Positions 1 to 11,732 are shown, numbered from the stretch's first letter. The stretch is DNA of 64,000 nt from Mikania micrantha (GCA_009363875.1 CM018691.1:44885399-44949398); one strand, 5' to 3'. Notes: generated from the sequence alone by a model not told the origin. Made by a program: numbers and translations.

Positions 1-1130
1 GTCGCGGGTTCGATCCCGGGTTCCACCATTTTTTGGATTTCAAATCATTTTTGATGTTTTAACCATAACTCCTTCGTTTCAAGTCCGATTCGACTCGTTC
101 GAATTGCGTTGGAACCAGGATTTCATCTTGAACTAATTAGGATGAAAAAATTCATATTTTAATCCGAACACGAAATCGCGTATAATTACGTTTAATTAAA
201 TAAAATCGTGTAGGATTTTATTTAAACGATTTCAAAAGCACGCGTACGATTGTATGCACATTTCTGACACTTTAGTATACGTGTGTTGACACGTATGTGA
301 TTTCAAGCACAAAACAACAATCCGAATAACTTTAGGTTATTGTTTAAATCACAGATTCTTCGTAGAGGATTTCTACGCAAGTTCACACGTATTTGATCAT
401 TCTGCTATTATCAAAGGTGCGTACACGGCCCCTTCTTATTTTAAACTGTTTTGGGGGAGAAAACATGTGTAATAAACTATTTTAGATACATATCACTTGC
501 ATGAGTTAGCTGTTTACATTATGTGACAACATATCAACTTGAAAGTCCTTACACACCTCGAACCGTTTAGTTTGCTGTAATGCAAAGCGTGGTAGTTGGA
601 AATAGATCTATTAGGTTTGACAAACCTCACCTGGTAGATGGGATCTACGCAGGTGTTTGACTGACCAAACACAATTTACTATTGTTGTGATAGACAATAG
701 TGACAAGGCGAAAACATGCTATAGCATGGCAATTCGTCAGCTTCGGTATCGACCACTTATGTAAATAGTTTATATGACTAGCTATCATGACTGTGCACTT
801 GTGATTATGTTATCTACAAACTTGTTATTCAAACTGCTGTTTTGAACACTATGATTACTTAAAACCTGTGTTATGCACCAACCTTTGTGTTGACTTGATT
901 TGCATGTTTTCTCAGGACGCTAAGGCGCGCGTTACAGCTGGCATGGACTAGGAGATAAAGTCTCATGCATTTTAAACATTTTGAACATTTGAATTTGAAT
1001 ATTTGAGTATTTTGGTTTGTAATGTTACTTTACAACTGTTTATGGTTTTTAAACGCTTCCGAAACTTTTTGTAAACTCTGAATGTTATGTTTTAAAGACC
1101 AACGTATGTTTTGAAATTCATATAGAGGTC
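1..1130 (+). mobile_element. Probable U5/leader remnant of a decayed gypsy element
   Basis: No ORF of note is present. The stretch lies immediately 5' of a gag/protease scrap on the same strand and ends in a leader-like sequence, so it is probably the 5' LTR end plus untranslated leader of the decayed chromovirus that runs to about 4.77 kb. Around 425-470 it loosely resembles 4690-4720, inside that element's 3' LTR. No primer binding site could be recognised. The call rests on position more than on sequence. Confidence 0.35.
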
Positions 1131-1136
1131 TTCGCT

Positions 1137-1394
1137 ATGTCTAATGATCTGAGATCCTGGTTTGTCACGTTCCCAAACGGTATGATTCCGTTAGTTGAAA
1201 TTGGGGGTGTGACAGGTCACGTTAGCAAGAATTGCTTAAAACCGAAGACAAAGATTACTGAATCTACCAAACCTGAAGGTAGCAAGGGGGTTGAGAAGCA
1301 CAAGGCAAAAGCTCATGCCTTTACCATGATGAAAGATCAGGTAGACAAAGACCCTGAGGTGGTGACAGGTACATTCTTGATTAATGTGAGTTAA
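1137..1394 (+). pseudogene. gypsy gag zinc-knuckle / protease-start fragment
   Basis: An 85-codon scrap. The middle reads GHVSKNC, the second half of a CCHC zinc knuckle, followed by a lysine-rich linker and then AHAFTMM...DPEVVTGTFLIN. In plant chromoviruses that last motif lies just before the protease active-site Asp-Ser-Gly-Ala. The active site itself is missing: reading stops at a TAA, and the following 2 kb has no recoverable reverse transcriptase. The ATG is not a natural start, because gag would begin far upstream. It belongs with the integrase C-terminus at 3594-3914. It is a dead remnant, assigned to Ty3/gypsy by motif order only. Confidence 0.6.
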
Positions 1395-3300
1395 AAAAAT
1401 TGACCTAGATTTCATGAGATTATTCCCTGTATTACGAATAATAATATTTTGTTAGTATCATAAATACTAACAATGTCTCACTAGGTTGAGGAACACATGT
1501 TGACAGTGGGAATTGAGAATGGAACCTATGTTTACGAAACGTGAAAGTGAGATAGAAAAGTCGACTATACGAATATGTGTGACAAAGGTGTGATTAGAGA
1601 TTAGTAAGCAATGATAAATGAATGCATGCTTAGCATCAGGTATAAGTGAATGCAATGTATAGAGTGAGTCTCATGTCAAATGTGAATGAAAAGAAATGTT
1701 AAACCATCAAGAAAGTTGAAGGGCACAAGAGGTTGAAATGATATGATACGCTTTTGACAAGTAGTGACATGAAGATAGATCAGACTAAGAACTGGTATGC
1801 TAAAGATGTTTGAAATGATTTTAATAACTCTAATTGGAAGTTATTTAAGTTAGAAGAGGATACATAAGTGTTGCAACATTGTTATCGTTTAATGAACTAT
1901 GTTGTCTTCACGAGATAATAGAGGTTGAACATGTATAGAACATGTATAGAGCTTAAAGTATAGATTATAAGATGTGGATTTAATACGGTTACAGGTGTTA
2001 AGGAAGTCTTGCATTTGTTGCAAGAAATTTCTTAAGGAACTTTGTATTAGTACAAGTTTAATGATAAAGGATAATTGCCACTGTCTTATGTATAAGAAAA
2101 CTCATGGTATTGTTATGTGATAGTGTGCCTACGTATGTTAACAAAAGAAAGCTTTATGATAAGATTGTCATCCATAAGGTGGATCAAATGACGTAGCCCT
2201 TGTGGAGGCCAATGATAAAGTCTTCTTAACAAGGGAAGATGATGAAGTCCTCTTAATAAGGAAAATGATGAAGCCTTCTTATTGAGGGAAACAAGAAAGT
2301 TATTAATATAAGGTGACTAATGAAATCTTGCAACAACCCCAAGACTTGGGTTGGTCTGTTGCATGTAATGAAAAAATTTGGTTGGCCTTGTGCATTGACA
2401 ACCTTATGTGTTAAGATATGTATTTAAGTTATGCTAAGAAAATTTATTAAGGACCAATTTTCCAACGAGTGCTCTATAAATGGTTTAATGCCAAGAGAGA
2501 TAACTGTTTGTAGAAACTAAGTGTAAGGATTTTAGCACAAGCCTCAAATTAAAGAATAACGTATGTTGTAGCTACAAAATATGACATGTTGTAGCATACA
2601 AGTTAGGAAAAGATAAGGGCGCAAGGATTAAGTGTCATAATAAGCTACATGTTACAGCTAAAGTATGACATAAAAGGGAAGACGACTTGTTATCATATGA
2701 TCTTCAATGTGTGATTAAAGCATGCTTATGGTTATGTTTATGTTGTTCTGTGTTTATGATGCTGATGAACAAATATTGATAGGTCATGACTATGTATACA
2801 CGTTTAGGAAATAGCACGATTTATGCATGAAAGTATGTTAAGTATGATGAATGCATGTTAGTAAGTTATGATGCTCAATGGTATGATAACATGGCATGAT
2901 GACAACTATAGGTGTTATGATGAAATCCTAGGCTACTAGGATGAAAGTATGATGCTATGATGGTTGTATGCTAGCATAATGTGTTCACGATGCCATGATG
3001 AATGATATGATGATGTGTTGCTAGCATGACAAGGTATGATGCTAGGATGTTATGATGATAGAATACTAGCAAAGCATGTTATGAGTAATCCTATGTTATT
3101 AGGAAAATGTACGATGTTATGTTGAATGATGATATAGTATTAGTGTATCATGCTATGATGAATGATGGTTGCTACCGTACCTGTTACGGGGTAAGTATGA
3201 TGTTGCTTCCATATGCGTATGGGGTAATTATGGATCTGCAGAACGCTTCGGTGGGTCAGATCAACGGTTATGGAGCCTTGTGCTGGCATAAGCCCATGGT
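1395..3300 (+). mobile_element. Decayed interior of the first gypsy element, no readable gene
   Basis: About 1.9 kb where protease, reverse transcriptase, RNase H and integrase core would be expected, but no ORF with recognisable motifs survives. From about 2780 to 3120 the sequence is rich in ATGATG-like words (atgatgctatgatg and variants) separated by gctagcat, giving a quasi-periodic low-complexity patch. I see no RNA gene and no host exon here. Confidence 0.4.
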
Positions 3301-3306
3301 TACGCT

Positions 3307-3448
3307 TGGTAGTATGATGATTAGGAAGTGTCTAGCAGACGACCAGGCACATGTTCCTTTAAAGGATCATTTACCATTAGTGGTAATAGTAAGATTAATT
3401 GAAAAGTTTCAACTAGTTAAAGTACGGAGAAAAGTTACACAGGATTGA
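3307..3448 (+). pseudogene. Chromovirus integrase C-terminal scrap (duplicate of the next entry's motif)
   Basis: The frame contains RKCLADDQAHVPLKDH, a version of the KCLxDE..VPL motif that precedes the chromodomain in plant gypsy integrases. The same motif occurs again 300 bp downstream in the better-preserved copy (LRKCLIDEVAYVPLDD), so this piece is either a tandem scrap or the relic of a second element. The reading frame around it is otherwise unrecognisable. Confidence 0.4.
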
Positions 3449-3593
3449 TAAAAGTCCTATGATGACAGAAGACAAAGACCAATAGAGTCGAGAAAGGCGA
3501 TCAGGTATTGTTTAAGGCTTCACTATGAAGAGGAATTATTAGATTCAGAAAAAGAGAAAAACGAAGTTTGAGTTTATTGGACCCTTTTGAGTA

Positions 3594-3914
3594 ATGGTAC
3601 GAGTCGATAGGATAGCCTATCGATTATATCCTCTCGATAAGTTGAGTGAAATTCATCCGACATTTCACGTTTCACATTTGAGAAAATGTTTAATAGATGA
3701 AGTAGCCTACGTGCCGTTAGATGATATTGAAGTTGATGAAAAGCTAAACTACATAGAGGAACAAGTTGCCATTATTGACACGAAAGAAAAACAATTACGT
3801 AACAAGACGATTAGACAAGTTAAGGTTCAATGGAAGCACCGAAAAGGATCTGAGGCTACATGGGAGACTGAAGATGAGATGAAACGACTCTACCCATATT
3901 TGTTTGAAACATAA
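3594..3914 (+). pseudogene. Ty3/gypsy integrase C-terminus with chromodomain
   Basis: The 106 residues read, in order: an IAYRLYPLDKLSEIHPTFHVSHL-type segment (the GPF/Y-to-HVSxL module of chromoviral integrase); KCLIDEVAYVPLDDI; and a chromodomain-like end with VKVQWKHRKGSEATWETEDEM and YPYLFE. The chromodomain directs chromovirus integration toward heterochromatin in known families. The N-terminal side, including the GPF motif, is broken by stops and frameshifts near 3520-3590. The stop is followed at once by the polypurine tract and 3' LTR, exactly as in an intact element, so the real end of pol is preserved. The protein itself is non-functional. Confidence 0.75.
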
Positions 3915-3937
3915 CAGGTTTCGAGGACGAAACCTAT

Positions 3938-3954
3938 TGTAAGGAGGGTAGATT
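3938..3954 (+). other. Polypurine tract of the first gypsy element
   Basis: A purine run (gtaaggagggtagat) lies directly before TGTAACAACC, the probable 3' LTR start, and about 25 bp after the integrase stop. This spacing is usual for plant chromoviruses. Confidence 0.6.
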
Positions 3955-4770
3955 TGTAACAACCTAAAATTTAGCAACCTAATAATAAACGTGCGAAATT
4001 TCGGTGACCATTTATGTACAAAATTTATATAAACGTTCGTAAAAGTAATTATGATCAAAAGGATATAACCGATAAAAATATCCGATAAGGTATGGACACG
4101 TTATAAGGCCTATTAATAACGTGTAAAAATTTCTGTGACCGTTTGGGTTCCAAATTTTTATGAACAATCCTGAAGTAATTACGATCACATTAATATAAGC
4201 CGGACCGTTATATGATAAAGTATGAACAAGATATAAGCTCGTGAATATTAAAATATATTATTTTTGACCCTGCTCCGTTTTCAACGAAACTTTGGTAGAA
4301 ATGTAGAGAATAATTAGTAGATTTCAACGGTATATTCGAAAGTTTTTAAAACATCAGATGCAAAACGTTATAAGAGAAAAACAAGATTTAAGCTAAATTA
4401 ATTATAATAATATAATAATAATAAAATAATAAAAAAATCAATTCAACATGTGTCAAAATTCGAAACTAATACGTCGAACAATTTGAACCATATATATATT
4501 TTTTCTTTCTTAATAACGAAGGAATCTTCGTCTATAAATAGATGAATGTCGATGATCAAAGTTTCATTTTTCTTAAGTAACAAAACTCTGTCAAAAAACT
4601 CTCCTAAAACCCTTGAGCGGGTACGGTAGTTACTAGAATTTCGTTCAAAGATTGTTAAGCGAGCATTGGTACGAGCTACTTTGAGGTAACCACCTATTAT
4701 ACTCTTATTTTAAAATAATTATTTAATTAGTATGGTCGAGATATTGTTTGTCTAAAACCTCACTAATATT
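3955..4770 (+). mobile_element. 3' LTR of the first gypsy element (end uncertain)
   Basis: It starts with TGTAACAACC after the polypurine tract. A TATA box (ctataaatagatg) at about 4531 would mark the U3/R boundary. The right end is not defined: the sequence passes into the palindrome-rich spacer of a Sirevirus at about 4.77-4.84 kb, and no CA plus target duplication could be found. Confidence 0.5.
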
Positions 4771-4789
4771 ATGCGTGAAGCCTATTTTC

Positions 4790-5343
4790 AATATTTTTGT
4801 AAAACACGGAGTATGCAGAGATGCTGCCCAAATATTTTAAAATATTTTTGTCTTCGGAAGCATTCTTCCTTTGTTATGTCGGAAGCAGTCACACTTCAGA
4901 AAATATCTGAAGTATTATCCTTCCGATACGTTATACCTTCGGCAACACAATCTTCTGAACTTAATCTTCAGAAGAAGATGTCTTTCGAAGAACAATCCTT
5001 CTGATGAAATCATCTAAATCTTCAGAAGATACACTTCCGAAGATATATTTATATACTTCGGAAGTAAGTGTCTTCTGAAAAACATTTTTAGTCCTATGAA
5101 CTCCTTCTGATGACTAATCCCCTCGGAAACAACTCTGTACTTAGAGAATTTTGAACATTAAAACAGCTGTTGTTGGAAGACCTTTTTCTGACATTCGGAT
5201 CTCAAAATTTAATAAGCTTCTATATTAAATGCTGACATCCGAAGGTATAAAAGGATCTCCCGCTCGTTCACTTTCTCTCACCGTTTCATTTCGAATTCAT
5301 TTTCCCTTGCTCTCCAAAATTTAACCTAAATCCTTCGATCGCA
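4790..5343 (+). repeat. Sirevirus spacer with arrays of CTTCCGAAG-type inverted motifs
   Basis: This is the counterpart of 31338-31985 in the complete Sirevirus. It holds many CTTCGGAAG, CTTCCGAAG and CTTCAGAAG words in both orientations and directly precedes the third ORF. Sireviruses are known for conserved palindromes in their non-coding DNA. The pol gene that should lie upstream is missing, so this Sirevirus copy is truncated on its 5' side at roughly 4.77-4.84 kb. Confidence 0.7.
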
Positions 5344-6052
5344 ATGGCTCTTCTTGCATTCAAACCTGCTCACAATCTTCCTGCGGAGTTATCAATAGAC
5401 AATGATGCTGATTTTGCTCCGACCATCTCGTTCCTTCGAAGGAGCAGGTATTTATTTGCTCTCACTGTTCAACCCCTAGTGAATGAATCGCATCACCAAC
5501 AATTCTGGGGTTCTTGTTCTCTTGCTTCTTCTCCCAATGGTAGGATCTTGCATGCCACCATTGATGCCCATCCTATTTCTATCACTATGGAGACCATCTG
5601 TCGGCATCCTCAACTCTGTGATGTCGAGGGAAGGGTCTCATTCACAAAGGATGAGGTAGCATCGACTTTCAGGTAGATGGGGTACGAAAGTCCTCTCCCT
5701 ACAAATACTTATTTGAAGGGTAGAGTGTCCTACAATTATAAGTACCTCATACATTTGTTTTTGCATTGTCTGTCTAATAAGACAGGAGGTTGGGATAAAA
5801 TTCCCTCTGATTTAGCCTCGGCTATTCATGGCATGGTCTCCAACCAACTTTTTAATTTTTCTACTTTTAATTTCAATAATTTGGTTGACAATATTTCGTC
5901 TCCAAAGAAATTTTGTATGTATCCCAAGTTTTTGCAGCATATATTTTACAGTGAGTTGGGTTCTGTCCTCTCACTATCTGGGAATACATATAAAATCCCC
6001 TTGGTATCTTCCAAGATTTTTGTTCAGTTGAAGAAGACAAGTAACTAGTTCT
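5344..6052 (+). pseudogene. Sirevirus third ORF, N-terminal part (copy 2, interrupted)
   Basis: Begins MALLAFKPAHNLPAEL and aligns by eye with the N-terminus of the 1001-residue ORF at 28332-31337, where it is MDLLAFKPAHNVPAEL. Shared blocks include ESHHQQFW, RVSFTKDEVAS, YLKGRVSYNYKYLIHLFLHC and NLVDNISSPKKFCMYP. An in-frame TAG at 5674-5676 breaks it after 110 codons. The coding sequence then runs into the gypsy insertion at 6053 and resumes at 16795. The role of this ORF is unknown to me. It lies between pol and the 3' LTR, where some Sireviruses carry an envelope-like gene, but I see no signal peptide or membrane span. Confidence 0.8.
6048..6052. repeat. Target site duplication GTTCT (left)
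   Basis: GTTCT directly precedes the LTR start TGTCACACCCC. The same five bases follow the other LTR end at 16795-16799. Five-base duplications are normal for LTR retrotransposons. The pair shows that the gypsy element inserted into the pre-existing Sirevirus ORF. Confidence 0.95.
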
Positions 6053-7959
6053 TGTCACACCCCGAGCCGGCGGGGTTGGATCGAAGTCTCCGTTGGGCAG
6101 AAGGTTCTCGAGGCGCGATATCGTGGATGATAATCGTGATGATCAGATTGTTTACATAGCATCAATGTTAAGAATAACTAAAGCACAATAAACCATTTAA
6201 ATAGGATAACAAAGTTAATTACAATGTCAATGTTCAGTAATTTAACACGGTAAACGCAACAAAAGAATCAATGTTTTTCTATCTTGTAATATGTACAAGA
6301 CAACCAAAAGTGATTCGTATGATTAACAAAATATGTGCTTCCATAATCAACTAGGTCCTCTATCTAGGCCGCCTAGCATGCAATCCAAAGCCATAGCTTA
6401 AACATGTTCATCACCTGAGAAAGCATGTAATAAAACAAAGTCAACACAATGGTTGGTGAGTTCATAAAGTTTATAAGTTTAAAATAGCTTTAACAAACCT
6501 CTTTCGGTAAAACCTTAACCTCATTAACTCCACATGTAATATCCCAATCGGTATGCTTATATATAGGGCATACCCCTAAGTCGAGCCTACAACCCGCCCA
6601 GACGCCGTCCGACCACATACTAATCCGCATATGACACTGTTGTTAATAATAATTAAGCATTTTACCTACCATTCAACCCATTCTTCATCATAGATTTAGT
6701 TTACTGTTTCAAAGTTTACAAGTCTATAGCATTTGTAAGTATTAGCTTCAAAGTAAGTTTAACAAGCATCATAGTTTCACACGCACATAGTTTAGCTTTC
6801 CCTAATCTCATGCGTGAGTACAAGCTCTGCTATAGCAGAAGTTTAGCAATTGGGTAGGCTACTGTTTTAAACCGGACGTGAGTCTAGGTAGAACAAAGTT
6901 CCCAGAAACCCTATTTTCGTGATCTTTCAAACGTCAATACCTCGTTTTTCAGTGGCTATCTTTTCCGATCTGCTGTAATTCTAGGTAGAGGACTTCAAAA
7001 TGGTCGTTTAGGCTCCAAAAACACGCGATTTGGCCCAAGAATGGCCAAGTTATGGAGGTTTTAAGATGGTGATCTTTAGAGAGAAAGATAGATGAATGGG
7101 ATTGTGAGTTAGAGAGAGAGAGAGGGTTTGTCATAAATGAGAAAAATAGCCTCTTTCAAGGCTTATATACCCCGTGTGTGTTCGGGTTCGTTTCGGTTGC
7201 TCGGTGCGTATTTTTGTCGCGTATCCGGATCGTTACGCGCGTGTTTTTCCTATTTTAAATAAAAGGATTATTTTAGGATGTTTAGAATACGATTATTATT
7301 AGAAATTATTTTAAATATCGTTGTATTAAATTATTTATCGAATTATATCATTTTTACGCGTTTAGTAGATTTGTTCGCTAAATAATAAAATAGTTTTGTT
7401 AAATTTTATTTATGATGAGTTTCAAAATTGTAAAATAGGAAATATTATATTTCCTTGAAATTATTATCGTTCATATCGTTTTTCGTGTTCGTTTTCGTTT
7501 CGTCAGAACGCGTCGCCATCGCGCGTATTCGTTCGAATCGTCCTTCGAACGAAGACGACGATGGCTTGGTTTCTGATTCTTGTTCTCTACCGTTCAGTCA
7601 TTATTTCAGAATGTTAAACTCTCATAATCATTCGTACAGATCGTCACCTATACAAATAATTCGTCGGTTTAGCATTCCGTTATAACAATTGTTATAGTTT
7701 CGTTCTGTTTAACCTCACATACGTTTATACACAATAGTATCAAATCACGTATATGTGTTTCCACACTGTGTTGTCTGACATGTTTCTGACTGTTAAAACC
7801 TAAGGTTTTAATCAGATTTACAGACAATCGTATAATAGTCTCGTGTTAAGCATGATGTATCAATAGCATAAACATAGTTTCACATAATGTGTACCTGAGT
7901 TACTGTACAAGTTACTGTTGCGATCACTGTTCCGGCACACGTCCGGCACTGATGTTACA
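6053..7959 (-). repeat. gypsy 3' LTR (short form, 1907 bp)
   Basis: In + orientation it begins TGTCACACCCCGAGCC and ends CTGATGTTACA, so on the element strand it is TGTAACATCAG...GGTGTGACA. It lacks about 2.1 kb present in the other LTR: the text jumps at 6858-6864 from agcaatt to gggtaggc, whereas the other LTR has these words near 13611 and 15723. A TT shared at the junction suggests a microhomology deletion. GA-rich tracts lie near 7077-7130. Confidence 0.93.
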
Positions 7960-7972
7960 GTCTCCCCTTGTT
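7960..7972 (-). other. Polypurine tract of the gypsy chromovirus
   Basis: On the - strand the sequence is aaggggagac directly before the LTR start TGTAACATC. This is the plus-strand priming site of the element. Confidence 0.85.
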
Positions 7973-7993
7973 AGAGAAATTTTGTCCCGAAAT

Positions 7994-8452
7994 TTAAGTC
8001 TCGTTATTCGGTACGGCTTCCTCTGTAAAGTGTTGGGGATACTTGTCCTTCATGTGATCTTCACGTTCCCAAGTAAACTCGGGTCCGCGCCTTGAGTTCC
8101 ATCGAACCTTAACAATCGGAATACGGCTTCGCCTCAATTTCTTAACTTTGCGATCCATAATCTCTAAAGGTTCTTCTACAAAGTGTAAGTGTTCATCCAA
8201 TTGAATTTCTTCAACCGGTATGATAAGAGTTTCATCAGCAAGGCATTTCTTCAAGTTTGAGACGTGAAACACGTCAAGTACACCACTAAGTTTATCCGGT
8301 AAGCTTAATCTGTATGCCACAGGACCAATACGTTCGATGATTTCGAACGGCCCCACGTATCGTGGTTTTAATTTCCCTTTCTTTCCAAAACAGACTACAC
8401 CTTTCCATGGGGAAACCTTTAACATGACACGGTCTCCCACTTGGAATTCCAA
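7994..8452 (-). pseudogene. gypsy integrase C-terminus with chromodomain
   Basis: About 152 residues. The start has QVGDRVMLKVSPWKGVVCFG, then GKLKPRYVGPFEIIERIGPVAY (the GPF/Y module), LPDKLSGVLDVFHVSNLKKCLAD, and a chromodomain-like end with VKVRWNSRRGPEFTWERED and YPQHF. It belongs to the same pol chain as the segments at 8543-11332, separated from the next by stops near 8500. It ends about 35 bp from the polypurine tract. The module is complete by eye, but it can only be expressed if the upstream stops are bypassed. Confidence 0.88.
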
Positions 8453-8542
8453 CGGCTTGCGTCGTTTATCAGCATAGCTCTTTTGTCTGCTTCTGATAGC
8501 TTGTAGCCTTTATTGTATCTGAGCAATTTTGTCTGTGGTTTC

Positions 8543-8944
8543 CTAAATAAGTTCTGGCCCCGTTATACGATTATCTCCCACTTCCGACCAACAAATCGGA
8601 GATCGACATTTGCGACCATAGAGAGCCTCGAACGGTGCACATCTGATGCTACTATGATAGCTGTTGTAGGAGAATTCGATTAGTGGCAAATGAGAACCCC
8701 AATTACCACCGAAGTCTATAACACAAGTTCTCAACATGTCCTCTAGGGTTTGTATAGTATGTTCGCTTTGACCATCCGTTTGTGGATGATAAGTTGTACT
8801 CAAGTTTAATTGTGTCCCCAGAGATTTCTGCAATGATTGCCAGAACCTTGATGTAAATCTGCTATAACGATCTGAGATGATAGACAATGGCACACCATGG
8901 CGTACCACTATCTCGTTGATGTAAAGCTTCGCTAGTTTATCCAT
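8543..8944 (-). pseudogene. gypsy integrase catalytic core, second half
   Basis: 133 codons. SIISDRYSRFTSRFW carries the second catalytic Asp of the DDE core. YHPQTDGQSEHTIQTLEDMLR carries the catalytic Glu in GQSE, with the usual Arg after it replaced by His. ALYGRKCRSPICW is the typical end of the core. The frame is split from the first Asp, which lies in the segment ending at 8948, by a stop directly before MDKLAKLY. It is a decayed part of one original pol ORF. Confidence 0.88.
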
Positions 8945-8947
8945 CGT

Positions 8948-9841
8948 CTAAGTTTCTCGCATCGGCAAGAAATGAGCAGATTTGGTTAATCGATCAACGA
9001 TAACCCAAATAGTGTCATATCCACTGAAAGTACGGGGTAGCTTAGTAACAAAGTCCATAGCTATCTGTTCCCACTTCCAAAGTGGAATCTCAGGCTGTTC
9101 CAGTAAACCAGACGGTTTCTGGTGTTCCGTTTTCACTTTAGCACACGTGAGACATCGAACAACATACTCGGCTATGTCTTTCTTCATGCCCGGCCACCAA
9201 TAATATGCACGCGAGTCTTGGTACATCTTATCAGCACCGGGATGCACATAATATTTGGTCTTGTGTGCTTCATCAAAAATAAGCTTTCTCAGTTCATCTA
9301 CTGCAGGAATCCATACACGATCCTTATAGTAAATGAGTCCATCAGGTTTTGTTTCCAAATGTTTTTCTACACCGCAATCAAGTTCTTTCTTCAAGTTTTC
9401 ACGTTCAATAACCTCTTGTTGTGCTTGTATAATGTTGTCGTGTAAGCTTGTCTGCACAGTCATTCCCATTGCTCTGACGCGCAAGGGTTTGACCCGTTCT
9501 TTCTGGCTCAAGGCATTAGCCACAACGTTTTCCTTGCCCGGATGATATTTGATTACACAGTCATAATCATTCAAAAGCTCAACCCAACATCGTTGTCGCA
9601 TGTTGAGTTCCTTCTGATCAAATATGTGTTGCAGACTCTTGTGATCGGTGAATATGGTACACTTGGTGCCATATAAATAATGTCTCCAGATCTTTAAAGC
9701 AAATATCACAGCTCCCAGTTCCAAATCATGAGTAGTGTAGTTCTTCTCATCAATCTTTAGTTGTCTCAAAGCATAGACAATAACTTTGTCTCGCTGCATA
9801 AGTACACAACCAAGTCCCTGATGGGAAGCATCACAATACAC
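8948..9841 (-). pseudogene. gypsy RNase H and integrase zinc finger / core start
   Basis: 297 codons. RNase H: MYCDASHQGLGCVL (first Asp), THDLELGAVIFALKIWRHYL (Glu), FTDHKSLQHIF (Asp), and HPGKENVVANALS near the end. The tether then leads to the integrase HHCC finger, with HKTKYYVHPGADKMYQ and CLTCAKVKTEHQKPSG. The first core Asp is in MDFVTKLPRTFSGYDTIWV. It ends at a stop after FLPMRET, where intact relatives continue. The family usually has RNase H, integrase finger and core in one chain, and here that order holds. Confidence 0.9.
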
Positions 9842-9931
9842 AACAAAGTCATCACAACCATCTGGGAGAGATAAGATCGGAGCATCACATAGCTTTTGCT
9901 TTAAGTTCTGAAAGGCTTCTTCTTGCTTTTG

Positions 9932-10375
9932 TTACCAAATAAACGGCTCACTTTTCTGTGTTAGCTTTGTGAGTGGCAGAGCTATCTTAGAAAAGTTCGA
10001 GATGAACCTTTTGTAAAAGCCTGAAAAGCCTAGAAAAGAAAGTATCTCCGTCGGTGTCTTCAGAGTGTCCCAATCCTTTATCGCCTCGATCTTGGCAGGA
10101 CCAACGTGTATTCCCTCACTGTTAACTACGTGACCCAGGAATTGAACCTCTTTTAACCAAAACTCGCACTTGGAGAATTTGGCATAGAGTTTCTCTTCCT
10201 TTAACAGTTCCAATATCGTTCTAAGGTGTTGCTCATGTTCTGCTTTGCTTTTGGAATAGATCAATATGTCATCAATGAAAACAATAATAAATTGATCTAA
10301 GTACGGCTTACACACTCGGTTCATGAGGTCCATGAAAACCGCGGGTGCATTCGTCAACCCAAAAGGCATCACCAT
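9932..10375 (-). pseudogene. gypsy reverse transcriptase, palm and thumb part
   Basis: 147 codons beginning MVMPFGLTNAPAVFMDLMN, with the catalytic motif FIDDILIYSKS at residues about 32-42, then KCEFWLKEVQFLGHVVNSEGI and FLGFSGFYKRFI. The YXDD box reads FIDD, which is normal for plant gypsy. It ends at a stop before the RNase H segment and is separated from the upstream fingers domain by stops near 10380-10436. Confidence 0.9.
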
Positions 10376-10435
10376 AAACTCGTAATGCCCGTATCTGGTA
10401 CGAAACGCCGTCTTTGGTATGTCTTCATCTTGTAC

Positions 10436-11332
10436 TCAAAGCTGATGGTATCCGGAACGCAGATCGATCTTTGAAAAGTACTGAGCTCCTTGCAATGGGT
10501 CAAACAAATCATCAATCCTCGGTAGTGGATATCGATTCTTGATGGTTAGTTTGTTTAGCTCCCTGTAGTCTATGCACATACGAAAGGATCCATCCTTCTT
10601 TTTCACGAATAAAACCGGAGCTCCCCAAGGTGAGTAGCTCGGTCGGATGAAACCTTTGTCAAGTAGCTCCTGTAGTTGATTAGATAGTTCCTGCATCTCC
10701 GAAGGTGCTACCCTGTAAGGAGATTTAGCAACAGTTTTTGCTCCAGGAATCAGATCAATGCGAAACTCTACCGGTCGCACAGGTGGCAAACCGGGTAGAT
10801 CTTCAGGAAACACTTCAGGGTATTCCTTTACTATCGGCACGTCTTGTATCTTTTTCTTGTCTTTCTCTTTCTCCACCACATGAGCCAAGAAAGCTATGCA
10901 TTTCTTTTGGAGACACTTACACGCTTTTATGCATGATATGATCTTTACGTTTCGCTTTGCTTGATCCCCACGAACTTCCAATACACGATTATTCATCATT
11001 GGAATTCGAAGTAGCTTTTCGGAACAGATGACTTCAACTCTATTGAGTGATAGCCAATCCATCCCCACTATGATATCGAAATTGCCCAACTCCATCGGCA
11101 ACAAGTCGATGGTAAATGTGTGACCTATGAGTGTAAGTGGGCAGTTGCTAATTATAGTGCTAACTGTAATTTGCTTTTCGTTCGCTACTTCGATAATGTA
11201 AGGGGAATCTAAATGTTCCTCAGTAAGACTAAGTTGTCGTGCAAAATCCGATGAAATAAAGCTCTGGTCTGCACCAATATCAAATAGTATAGATGCATAA
11301 GAGTCATGTAAAAGAAATGTACCAGTGACCAC
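10436..11332 (-). pseudogene. gypsy protease and reverse transcriptase fingers
   Basis: 298 codons. Protease: SILFDIGADQSFIS at residues about 15-28, where the catalytic Asp-Ser/Thr-Gly triad has become Asp-Ile-Gly, a change expected to hurt activity. DIIVGMDWLSLNRV is the second protease landmark. Reverse transcriptase begins with EFRIDLIPGAKTVAKSPYR, FIRPSYSPWGAPVLFVKKKD, FRMCIDYRELNKLT and KNRYPLPRIDDLFD, and the frame stops after KIDLRSGYHQL. It continues the gag segment at 11342-11578, which ends just upstream. Confidence 0.9.
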
Positions 11333-11341
11333 ATTAGGGTC

Positions 11342-11578
11342 TTAGCGTGCAGCATTGGCTCCGATAACAAAAGCTCGTCTTCGAGGTGCTTGTGCTCCTT
11401 GTTGCACTCTCTTTGGACATTCACGGGAGAAATGACCCATTTCCCCGCAGTTATAGCATCCCCTGTTGTTGTTGTTATTCCTGGTGATGGTGGTGGAGGT
11501 AGTGCCCTTGTCGCAGTGTTGGTAGCTTGATTTACAGCAAAACGGCATCTTGCAACCTAGTGGCCAAATCGACCACAA
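11342..11578 (-). pseudogene. gypsy gag C-terminus with CCHC zinc knuckle
   Basis: 78 codons. CYNCGEMGHFSREC is a complete CX2CX4HX4C nucleic-acid-binding knuckle, followed by a basic linker (PKRVQQGAQAPRRR). It sits between the gag capsid pieces upstream (11733-12643) and the protease downstream. Frameshifts separate it from the capsid part. Confidence 0.87.
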
Positions 11579-11732
11579 TTAGTGCATTTCCTACATTGAG
11601 CAGTAGGATGATGATGATATTTGCAGTGAATGCACTGAGGATGCTCTCCCCATAGTTCTTGGGTGCAGGATTGACAGGTGCTGCAGGAGCCTGTCTCAAA
11701 GGAGTGACGGCCGCATAGTTCTTAACGACCTT

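Noticed and set aside
1..30. tRNA-like 3' end (ggttcgatcc followed by ccacca and a T run)
   Set aside because: It has a B-box-like word, but the T stem pairs at only three of five positions, the rest of the molecule would lie outside the window, and plant tRNA genes do not encode CCA. Not callable.
3107..3306. First part of a 113-codon ORF at 3107-3448 as a gene
   Set aside because: The ATGATG-rich low-complexity DNA gives Met/Asp/Tyr-rich text. Only the last part resembles integrase.
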